Assembly (NCBI GenBank): GCA_037724045.1 | Contig: JBBJOW010000009.1 | Span: 25,449-89,448, forward strand | Origin: DATLGB01 sp037724045 | Lineage (GTDB): Bacteria > Actinomycetota > Thermoleophilia > Solirubrobacterales > Solirubrobacteraceae | Reading direction: 5' to 3' | DNA length: 64,000 bases | In this document: piece by piece, positions 57,839 to 64,000 of the stretch | How positions within the stretch are numbered: position 1 is the stretch's first letter | Layout of the letters: every line of letters begins with the position of its first letter | The notes under the pieces: generated by a model | The model's input: the letters and a program-made list of their open reading frames with translations, nothing else | Told to the model about the DNA's origin: nothing | The model's database searches: none | Program-made: the position numbers and the translations under genes

Positions 57839-58894
57839 ATGTCCAGGCTGCGACGCGCCGACTGCGCAGGTCCCGGGATCCGGCGGATCCGGCACGGAAA
57901 GGGGTTCCGCTACCTCGATCCCAACGACGTCCGCGTCGACGAGCCGGTGGTGCTCGAGCGCATCCGCGAGCTGGTCATCCCGCCGGCGTGGCGCGAGGTC
58001 TGGATCTGCCCGTATCCCATGGGTCACATCCAGGCCACGGGGGCGGACGCGGCCGGCCGCAAGCAGTACCTGTACCATTCCAAATGGCGCGAGCAGCGCG
58101 ATCTGGAGAAGTTCGACGACATGATCGCCTTCGCGCGCGACCTGCCCAAGCTGCGGCAGGCGTCCGCCGACATCCTCGAGACGTCGTCGACCCTGTCACG
58201 TGAACGGGTGCTTGCGTGCGCGTTGCGCCTGCTCGACCACGGCTTCTTCCGGATCGGGTCCGAGGACTATGCCGTCACCAACGAGACCTACGGCCTGGCG
58301 ACGATGCACAAGAAGCACGTCAAGCTCGAGGGCGACGCCACGATGCTCTTCGATTATCCGGCGAAGTCGGGCGTGCGCCGGGTGCAGGGCGTCGTGGACC
58401 CGCTCTCGTTCGAGGTCGTCGCCCAGCTCAAGCGGCGCCGCACCGGCGGGGACGAGCTGCTCGCCTTCAAGGAGCGCGGGCGCTGGCGCGACGTGCGCTC
58501 GACCGACATCAATGCGTTCCTGAAGGAGATGACCGGCGGTGACCACTCCGCCAAGGACTTCCGCACCTGGAGCGCCACGCTGCTCGCCTCGGTGGCACTC
58601 GGCGTGAGCGGCGAGGTCGCCAACACCGCGACCGGGCGCAAGCGCGCCATCTCCCGGGCGGTCAAGGAGGTCTCGCACTACCTGGGCAACACGCCGGCGG
58701 TGTGCCGCGCGTCGTACATCGATCCGCGCGTCATCGACGCCTATCAGGGCGGCGTCATCGTCGGGCCTGACGCCATCGCCGCTGAGGAGGGCCCCGGCGT
58801 CCTCACCATCCACCAGCGCGGCGTCGAGCTCGCCGTCCTGCGACTGCTCGACGGCCACGAAGCGGGTCGCGGCCTCGAGCAGGTCGCCGCCTAG
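57839..58894 (+). CDS. DNA topoisomerase IB (poxvirus/bacterial type)
   Basis: A 351-residue type IB topoisomerase, which relaxes supercoils by a 3-prime phosphotyrosine. GKGFRYLDPNDVRVDE is the N-terminal motif, YLYHSKWREQRDLEKFDDM and FRTWSATLLAS hold active-site residues, and the nucleophile is Tyr293 in CRASYIDPRVIDAY. It diverges from a STAS/RsbW-like pair. Both LigD parts are within 10 kb, which suggests a repair context. Confidence 0.92.
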   Translation: MSRLRRADCAGPGIRRIRHGKGFRYLDPNDVRVDEPVVLERIRELVIPPAWREVWICPYPMGHIQATGADAAGRKQYLYHSKWREQRDLEKFDDMIAFARDLPKLRQASADILETSSTLSRERVLACALRLLDHGFFRIGSEDYAVTNETYGLATMHKKHVKLEGDATMLFDYPAKSGVRRVQGVVDPLSFEVVAQLKRRRTGGDELLAFKERGRWRDVRSTDINAFLKEMTGGDHSAKDFRTWSATLLASVALGVSGEVANTATGRKRAISRAVKEVSHYLGNTPAVCRASYIDPRVIDAYQGGVIVGPDAIAAEEGPGVLTIHQRGVELAVLRLLDGHEAGRGLEQVAA

Positions 58895-58906
58895 TTCAAG
58901 CGCTAG
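58891..58906. repeat. CTAG pair at the topoisomerase IB stop
   Basis: CTAG-TTCAAGCG-CTAG. The first CTAG holds the TAG stop codon. The arrangement resembles 47875-47887 and could be a footprint of another hairpin element, but the 8 bp between have no match to the known ends. Confidence 0.25.
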
Positions 58907-58973
58907 AGCGAAGCGGTCACCTCACTCCACCTGTGAGACACCGACTTGCCCGCGTCAGCGGTGCAAGCGGTGC

Positions 58974-59150
58974 TCAGTTCTCGTTGGGCGCCGGGGTCGA
59001 CTCGGGCGGGTCGACGGGCTGGGTCGGGGTGGCCGGCTCGGCGGGCTCGGCCGGGATGGCGCGCCCGGGGACGGGATCGGACGGGACGACCGGGCCGTCC
59101 GGGATGACCGGTGCGTCGGGGGTGACTGGGGTCGAGGGGATCTCGCTCAT
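58974..59150 (-). CDS. Small proline-rich protein
   Basis: A 58-residue frame starting MSEIPSTPVTPDAPVIPDGP and ending PPESTPAPNEN. It is Pro, Glu, Ala and Thr-rich, acidic and without hydrophobic core, so likely disordered. The frame fills the gap between topoisomerase IB and the LigD polymerase gene, on the opposite strand. No family is recognised. The codon pattern (third-position G/C) favours coding. Confidence 0.5.
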   Translation of the reverse strand: MSEIPSTPVTPDAPVIPDGPVVPSDPVPGRAIPAEPAEPATPTQPVDPPESTPAPNEN

Positions 59151-59170
59151 AGGGTGGCAATACCCCGGCC

Positions 59171-60064
59171 ATGGCCCCCTCTAAGCGCATTCAAGTCGAC
59201 GTCGCCGGCCGCCGCCTCTCGCTGAGCAACCTCGACAAGGTCCTGTACCCGGCGGCCGGGTTCACCAAGGGCCAGGTGATCGATTACTACACGCGCATCG
59301 CGCCGTACGTCCTGCCGCATCTGCGCGGTCGCGCGCTGACGCTCAAGCGCTATCCCAACGGCGTCGACGGCGGCCACTTCTACGAGAAGAAGTGTCCCGA
59401 GCACCGCCCCGAATGGGTGCGGACGCAGCTCGCCGCCGACATCGACTTCTGCGTCTGCGACGACCTGCCGACGCTCGTGTGGCTGGCCAACCTGGCCGAC
59501 CTCGAGCTGCACCCGTCGCTGGCGCTCATCCGCGACCCGGCCGCGCCGGTGATCCTCGCGTTCGACCTCGATCCCGGCCCGCCGGCCACGATCGTGGAGT
59601 GCGCCGAGGTGGCGGTGCGCCTGCGCGCGGCGCTGCGCGCCATCGGCCTCGAGTGCTTCCCGAAGACCAGCGGCTCCAAGGGAATGCAGGTCTACGCGCC
59701 GCTCAACGCACCGGCCACCTACCCGCAGACGCGGGCGGTCTCCAAGGCCGTCGCCGTCGCACTCGAGCGCTCCGAGCCCGACCTCGTCGTCTCTGACATG
59801 AAGAAGTCCCTGCGCGGCGGCAAGGTGCTCGTCGACTGGAGCCAGAACGCCGAGCACAAGACGACGGTCGGCGTCTACTCGCTGCGCGCCATGCCGCGCC
59901 CGACGGTCTCCACGCCGATCAGCTGGGACGAGGTGGCGGCGGTGCTCGTGTCGCGCGACCCCGAGGAGCTCGCCTTCACCTCCGACCGCGTGCTCGCCCG
60001 GGTTGCTGGGCGCGGCGACCTGTTCGCGCCCGTGGCCGAGCTCGAGCAGTCGCTGCCGAGCTAG
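59171..60064 (+). CDS. LigD polymerase-domain protein (archaeo-eukaryotic primase type)
   Basis: A 297-residue stand-alone polymerase domain. LSNLDKVLYPAAGFTKGQVIDYY is the N-terminal family motif, FDLDPG carries the catalytic metal Asp pair, and PKTSGSKGMQVYAPL and WSQNAEHKTTVGVYSLRA are further family blocks. It fills gaps in end joining and often adds ribonucleotides. The ligase/phosphoesterase part is at 48858, so LigD is split. Its stop shares a CTAG with the convergent gene at 60061. Confidence 0.92.
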   Translation: MAPSKRIQVDVAGRRLSLSNLDKVLYPAAGFTKGQVIDYYTRIAPYVLPHLRGRALTLKRYPNGVDGGHFYEKKCPEHRPEWVRTQLAADIDFCVCDDLPTLVWLANLADLELHPSLALIRDPAAPVILAFDLDPGPPATIVECAEVAVRLRAALRAIGLECFPKTSGSKGMQVYAPLNAPATYPQTRAVSKAVAVALERSEPDLVVSDMKKSLRGGKVLVDWSQNAEHKTTVGVYSLRAMPRPTVSTPISWDEVAAVLVSRDPEELAFTSDRVLARVAGRGDLFAPVAELEQSLPS

Positions 60065-60453
60065 CGGCCGATCTCGGCGAACGTCACGGGGACGCCGAGC
60101 TCGTCGAGGCCGTCGGCCTCGCGATAGCCCAGCTCGTCGCCGGGGTGGGTGAAGACGACGATCTGGTCGGCCGGGAAGGTGGCCAGGGCGTCCTGCAGTG
60201 CGACGACGGGCTCGGACTCGCCCGTGTCGCCCACCGCGTCGATGCCGCCCTCGGTCAGGCGCTCCGCGGTCTCGTCGGCGGTCTCCTGCGCCTTGGCGAT
60301 CGCGCCGTCGGCGTCGGACATCCAGAAGCGCAGCCCGGACTCGTGGACGGCCGGGGAGATGACGAGCACCTCGGCGTCGGCGGCGTCGTCGCCCGCGACG
60401 GCGCGCAGCGCGTCGGCGTCGATCGGCTCGGGCGTGAGGACCAGCAGCTTCAT
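60061..60453 (-). CDS. Hypothetical protein, universal-stress-like fold
   Basis: A 130-residue protein beginning MKLLVLTPEPIDADALRAVAG, with the alternating alpha/beta pattern of a Rossmann-like fold and a segment DALATFPADQIVVFTHPGDE that resembles the ATP loop region of nucleotide-binding domains. It overlaps the deacetylase-like gene by ATGA and ends the glycosyltransferase operon. A specific function cannot be assigned. Confidence 0.6.
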   Translation of the reverse strand: MKLLVLTPEPIDADALRAVAGDDAADAEVLVISPAVHESGLRFWMSDADGAIAKAQETADETAERLTEGGIDAVGDTGESEPVVALQDALATFPADQIVVFTHPGDELGYREADGLDELGVPVTFAEIGR

Positions 60454-61091
60454 CCGACCGACGGTACCCGAGGCGCGTCGGTCGGAAAACGTCCCCGCCC
60501 ACCCACACCTTCGTCGGCGAGCTCGTCGAACGTCACGGGACGCCGCCGCACGGACTCGGCGCGCAGGGTCTGCTCCAGCGCGCGCACCCGCGCCGGTCCC
60601 CGGTGGAAATCGTCCGGACTGAGGGCGACGCGCAGGACCCGGCCGCCGCGCAGGCGCCGGGCGGCACGCCACAGGCGCGGCGCCATCCACCACGCGTAGC
60701 TGTCGGCCAGCTCGCGGCGGGCGCCGACGGCGTGGGCGAGGGTGGGGGCCTCATAGCCGCCCGGGGTCAGGCCGGCGAGCGCCATGAGGCGCCGCCCGGC
60801 ACGGACCTGTGCGGACACCGCGCCCACGCCGCCCTGGGCGCCGGATCCGACGAAGCCCTGCTGGGCGACGCCGTCGCCGGCCGCCCGCCGCTCGCGCAGC
60901 CAGTCGGCCAGCGCAGGGCTGCGCTGGAAGAACGGGTGGTGGTCGGCCGCCGGAATCACCATCAGGGTCACCCGGTCGATCCCCAGGTCGCCGAGCCAGT
61001 CGCGGATCAGCGCGCAGTGCGCGAAGGTCGCCGGCTCGACGCCGTGCAACGTGACCGCGAGCTGCCCGGGATCAGGCCCGTCAGGCGGCAC
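60450..61091 (-). CDS. DUF2334-like polysaccharide deacetylase family protein
   Basis: A 213-residue protein. LAVTLHGVEPATFAHCALIRDWL and VTLMVIPAADHHPFF are the starts of the deacetylase barrel in the DUF2334 group, and ALSPDDFHRGPARVRALE follows. The frame starts with GTG 61091, which overlaps the glycosyltransferase stop by 11 bp. It has no signal peptide and would modify a sugar in the cytoplasm, perhaps a product of the upstream glycosyltransferase. The substrate is unknown. Confidence 0.75.
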   Translation of the reverse strand: MPPDGPDPGQLAVTLHGVEPATFAHCALIRDWLGDLGIDRVTLMVIPAADHHPFFQRSPALADWLRERRAAGDGVAQQGFVGSGAQGGVGAVSAQVRAGRRLMALAGLTPGGYEAPTLAHAVGARRELADSYAWWMAPRLWRAARRLRGGRVLRVALSPDDFHRGPARVRALEQTLRAESVRRRPVTFDELADEGVGGRGRFPTDAPRVPSVG

Positions 61092-63306
61092 GCCGGCTGA
61101 CCGTCGACTCGTCGAGCGCGCCCGCCCAGCCTTCGCCGAGGCGCTCCATCGACCGCGCCCAGGTCCGGCCGCGCGCCGCCAGCAGGCCGCCGCGGGCGAG
61201 GCGATCGCGCATCCGCCGCGAGCGGGCCAGGCCGGCCAAGGCCTCCGCCAGTGCGTCGGCCTCGGGCTCGCAGAGCACGCCGGTGCGGCCGTCCTGGATG
61301 AGCTCGAGCGGGCCGCCGCGGTTGACGGCGACGACAGGCAGGCCCGAAGCCTGCGCTTCGAGGATGACCTGGCCGAAGGTGTCGGTCTGCGAGGCGAAGC
61401 AGAACAGGTCGGCGGAGGCATAGGCCCGTGGGAGGGCGTCCCCCTCCAGCCAGCCCAGGCAGGTGACGTGCTCGCCCAGCCGCGTCCGCAGCTCGCCCTC
61501 GGCGGGCCCACCGCCGGCCAGCACCAGGTGCAGCCGGTCGTCGGCGGCACGGGCGCGCTCGAAGGCCTCGGCCAGCAGGTCGACGCCCTTCTCGGCCGCC
61601 AGCCGGCCGGCGTAGAGCACGTCCACCCGCTCGGGGCCGTGCGTCGGGTGCCGCAGGGCCGGGTCGAAGCGCGTCGTGTCGACGCCGCGGTCCCAGCGGC
61701 GCACGCGCGCCGCGCCGATGCCCAGGTCGGCGATCGCCGCGTCGGAGACCGCGCTCGGGGAAAGCACCCGGTCGCAGCGCCCGTAGAACATGCCCAGGAC
61801 CACCTTCATCGCCAGCTCGGCGCTCGGATCGCCCGTGCGCAGCGCCGCGTAGGAGGAGAGCTCGGAGTGGTAGGAGCCGATCAGCGGCAGCTCCATCGCC
61901 TTGGCGACCATCACGGCGGCGATGCCCGCGGGCCCCGGCGCCGTCACGTGCACGGCGTCGTAGCGGCCCTCGGCCAGCGTCTCGACCACCGCGGGCAGCG
62001 ACGGGACTCCGACGTCCAGGCCGCCGAGGTCCACCTCCGCGACCGAGTCGAGGCGGCGGTCGACGCCGCGGTCGGTGCCGATCAGCTCCACCTCGAAGCC
62101 GGGCACGCCGTGCTCGCGGACCTGCTCCAGGGTCCGGGTGACGCCGTGGGTGCCGCCGATGCCGTCGGCGACGATCGCAACCCGGCGCGGCTCGCCCTCC
62201 CGCGTGACCAGCTTGGCCTTCTCGCGGCCGAGGAAGGCCGCTGCCGGCGCGTAGGGGACGGCGGGGATGCAGGCGGCGAAGATCCGCGCCGGCATCGTCG
62301 CGTCCATGGGACCCTGCGCGACCTCGCGCAGGCGCTTCTCATGGGCCCGGCGCGCGCGCCGCGCGAGGTCGCCGTGGGTGAAGGCGCCCGACTGCATCAG
62401 CGCGATCGGATCCTCCTCGAGCCCGACCGAGTCGATCCACGCGCCTACGAGCGAGCGGGCGTCGTCGGGCGCGAGGTCGGTCCCGAGCGCCCCGGAGCGC
62501 ACCTCGCCCTCGGTGAGCACCCGCTCGGCCATGCGCAGGACCGCGGAGGGATCCGGTTCGGCGGTGCTGCGGCCCAGCGTCCGCACCGCGATCGCGAGCG
62601 CGGCGTGCGCCCACTTCGCGGCCGAGCCCTGGTCGCCGCGCGCCTCGCAGCGTCCGGACCGCACGTGCGCGAGGAAGCCGCGCCAGTCCTCGGCGGCCGG
62701 CGTCTCGGTGTAGGTGCGGCCGATGTCGACGCCGGCGTGGTCGTCACTGCCGCCCGTGCCGGTCCCGCCGTGCGTGTCGATGTAGATGGCGGCAGGGGCG
62801 TTGAGCTCCCGCGCCCGCGCGCCGTTGCGCGTCTCCCAGATCGGGAAGATCTCGGCCAGCCGGCGCCGGTGCCAGGGCTCCAGGGGCGCCCCGACGTGGA
62901 AGAAGGGGTGCGCGAGCGCGCACGCGATCTCGTTCTCGTCCAGGTAGGCCGCCACGTCCTCGACGTCGCCGGCGAGCGCCTGCAGTTGCTCGTGGTGGGC
63001 CGGGGTGATGCCCCAGACGCAGATGTGGACGGCTTGGTCGGCGTTCTTGAAGCGCGCGGTGAGCTCCTCGGAGACGAAGGCGTCCTCGTAGCGCTCCGCG
63101 AGCTCGACGGCGCCGTCGATCGTGTCGTGGTCGGTCAGCGTCACGTAGGTCATGCCGCGCCGCTTGGCCAGCTCGTAGGCCTCCTCGGGCGGCGTCGCGC
63201 ATTCGGGCAGCCCCAGCGCACGCGACACGCCGAGCTTGGAGACGGCCGAAGCCGTGGAGTGGCAGTGCAGATCGACCCGGTTGGTCGTGGTTTCTTGTTC
63301 TCTCAT
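61081..63306 (-). CDS. PHP-domain protein fused to a GT4 glycosyltransferase
   Basis: A 741-residue protein. The N-terminal 230 residues are a PHP metal-dependent phosphoesterase-like domain (VDLHCHSTAS, TLTDHDTIDG, GGSDDHAGVDIG). A linker follows. The C-terminal 360 residues are a GT4 glycosyltransferase (VAIVADGIGGTHGVTRTLEQ, LYAGRLAAEKGVDLLAEAFE, EAQASGLPVVAVNRGG). It is probably a membrane-surface or cytoplasmic enzyme making glycolipid or a polysaccharide precursor, and it heads an operon with a deacetylase-like gene. The start has GGGAG and a palindrome just upstream. Confidence 0.85.
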   Translation of the reverse strand: MREQETTTNRVDLHCHSTASAVSKLGVSRALGLPECATPPEEAYELAKRRGMTYVTLTDHDTIDGAVELAERYEDAFVSEELTARFKNADQAVHICVWGITPAHHEQLQALAGDVEDVAAYLDENEIACALAHPFFHVGAPLEPWHRRRLAEIFPIWETRNGARARELNAPAAIYIDTHGGTGTGGSDDHAGVDIGRTYTETPAAEDWRGFLAHVRSGRCEARGDQGSAAKWAHAALAIAVRTLGRSTAEPDPSAVLRMAERVLTEGEVRSGALGTDLAPDDARSLVGAWIDSVGLEEDPIALMQSGAFTHGDLARRARRAHEKRLREVAQGPMDATMPARIFAACIPAVPYAPAAAFLGREKAKLVTREGEPRRVAIVADGIGGTHGVTRTLEQVREHGVPGFEVELIGTDRGVDRRLDSVAEVDLGGLDVGVPSLPAVVETLAEGRYDAVHVTAPGPAGIAAVMVAKAMELPLIGSYHSELSSYAALRTGDPSAELAMKVVLGMFYGRCDRVLSPSAVSDAAIADLGIGAARVRRWDRGVDTTRFDPALRHPTHGPERVDVLYAGRLAAEKGVDLLAEAFERARAADDRLHLVLAGGGPAEGELRTRLGEHVTCLGWLEGDALPRAYASADLFCFASQTDTFGQVILEAQASGLPVVAVNRGGPLELIQDGRTGVLCEPEADALAEALAGLARSRRMRDRLARGGLLAARGRTWARSMERLGEGWAGALDESTVSRRAA

Positions 63307-63312
63307 CTCCCA

Positions 63313-63347
63313 TCACAGAATCCCCGTATTTGCAGGGAATCCTGTGA
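63313..63347. promoter_or_regulatory. Inverted repeat upstream of the PHP-glycosyltransferase operon
   Basis: The half-sites TCACAGAATCCCC and TCACAGGATTCCC (11 of 13 identical, inverted) are separated by 9 bp. The site ends 7 bp before the ATG, so it may be an operator or a leader hairpin that controls this operon. Confidence 0.5.
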
Positions 63348-63360
63348 CGGAACGGTGAAC

Positions 63361-63440
63361 TTAGGACGTGCCGAAGGCGGTGAAGGGGAAGGTCTGCGCG
63401 CCGACGGTCACCGTGGCGTTGGTGGGGCGGAGATTGTCGC
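63361..63440 (-). pseudogene. C-terminal remnant of an unidentified gene
   Basis: On the minus strand the end NATVTVGAQTFPFTAFGTS with a TAA stop looks protein-like, but upstream of about 63440 the same frame becomes antisense to the next remnant. It is probably the 3-prime end of a gene that lost its body. Confidence 0.35.
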
Positions 63441-63765
63441 CGTCACGAACCGCAAGCCGCGCCCCCACACGCTCGTCGTGACGGTGAAGTCCGAGGACGA
63501 GGCCGCGCCGCCGCAGACGATCAACCTCGCCGTGCACTCCGGCGGGCACGGCAAGGTGACGACGGCCGTCGTGCTCGACCCGCTGAAGCGCTACGACGTC
63601 CACACGAGCACGGTCGCCGGCCATCCGCCGGTGCCGTCGGAGTCCACGCGCAACGACATCCCTGCGTTCGGCGCCGACACGCCGGCGCTCACGTTGCCCC
63701 AGCGCGCGCTGCAGACGCTGAGCAGCGCGTTCGCGTTCATCCGCGGCGACCGGTGGGGCCGCTGA
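63430..63765 (+). pseudogene. Start-less remnant of a hypothetical protein
   Basis: About 110 codons in good third-position G/C phase encode IVAVTNRKPRPHTLVVTVKS, then LDPLKRYDVHTSTVAGHPP and end SSAFAFIRGDRWGR. No start codon is in a sensible place before it, and the frame upstream is antisense to the PHP-glycosyltransferase gene. It is probably a truncated gene. Confidence 0.4.
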
Positions 63766-63847
63766 CGGCAGCGGGGGCGTTCCCCGGCACGGCGGCGACG
63801 TGAGCGAGACCCCTCGGGGGGGCTCGGCATGGCGCTTGTCCGCGGGT

Positions 63848-63886
63848 GTGTCGAATGGGCGTCGCTCCGCGTGCACGATTCGACAC
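63848..63886. repeat. Inverted repeat in the final gene-free stretch
   Basis: GTGTCGAAT and ATTCGACAC are perfect 9-bp inverted repeats 21 bp apart. The stretch from 63766 to the end of the window (235 bp) has no other feature I can support; a 43-codon frame inside it lacks support. Confidence 0.45.
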
Positions 63887-64000
63887 CCCGTTGCCAGCGG
63901 GAGGCGCGGATCACCAGGTGCGCGCGAAACGCGGTCGCGCGCCTTGCGGCGACGTCCTGAGCCGGGCGACGAGTTACCGTTGCGTGCTGTCGGCGACGCC

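Noticed and set aside
60784..63765. A plus-strand open frame of 993 codons
   Set aside because: It is antisense to the PHP-glycosyltransferase and deacetylase-like genes, which have clear motifs. Its translation is Arg/Gly/Val-rich without domains; only its last 110 codons are considered.

Overview
The window is a high-GC bacterial chromosome segment. Its gene content points to an actinobacterium, most likely the class Thermoleophilia (order Solirubrobacterales). Supporting features are PspA with PspAA and PspAB, many SigB/SigF-type sigma factors with RsbV/RsbW partners, a split LigD, topoisomerase IB, an Adn/Add-type helicase-nuclease pair, and frequent GTG/TTG starts. The taxonomic placement is inferred from gene content and base composition; there is no rRNA here, and I found no tRNA or CRISPR array.

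Layout. 1-6.1 kb: end of a secreted-looking protein, the PspA membrane-stress genes, an FGGY sugar kinase, a MOSC protein, HtpX and an M23 murein hydrolase. 6.1-10.6 kb: Kup potassium transporter, alcohol dehydrogenase, Lgt, alpha/beta hydrolase. 10.6-15.7 kb: lysA-hom-GNAT-thrC-thrB, an aspartate-family amino-acid operon. 15.7-24.8 kb: L,D-transpeptidase, a flavin oxidase divergent from a MocR regulator, ParA, FHA and zinc-ribbon proteins, a penicillin-binding protein and a MarP-like protease. 24.8-37.3 kb: genome maintenance (TopB, the helicase-nuclease pair, RecQ) with a SigF-type sigma factor. 37.3-42.1 kb: Crp-like regulator, a PAP2-phosphatidyltransferase fusion, lipid kinase and a primary-like sigma factor. 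42.1-48.8 kb: transaldolase, then a dense partner-switching stress locus (STAS antagonists, RsbW-type kinases, a SigF-type factor, a ferritin-like protein). 48.8-60.1 kb: LigD ligase, a leucine/isovalerate catabolic operon under a TetR regulator, galactokinase, another STAS/RsbW pair, topoisomerase IB and LigD polymerase. 60.1-64 kb: a PHP-glycosyltransferase operon and gene remnants.

The most unusual feature is a set of non-coding, hairpin-forming elements of 80-220 bp with terminal inverted repeats, at 19632, 20691, 38161, 42058, 44978 and 45592. Most begin and end at CTAG, and several supply the TAG stop codon of the neighbouring gene. Three of them share an internal core although one of the three has different ends. 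Collapsed copies or footprints may lie at 18782, 47875 and 58891. Separate short repeat intrusions are embedded in frame inside lysA, the FGGY kinase and the helicase-nuclease gene. Together they look like MITE- or REP-like elements that use the stop-codon CTAG as a safe site.

Many genes have a TAnnnT hexamer 6-12 bases before the start codon, which suggests frequent leaderless or short-leader transcription.
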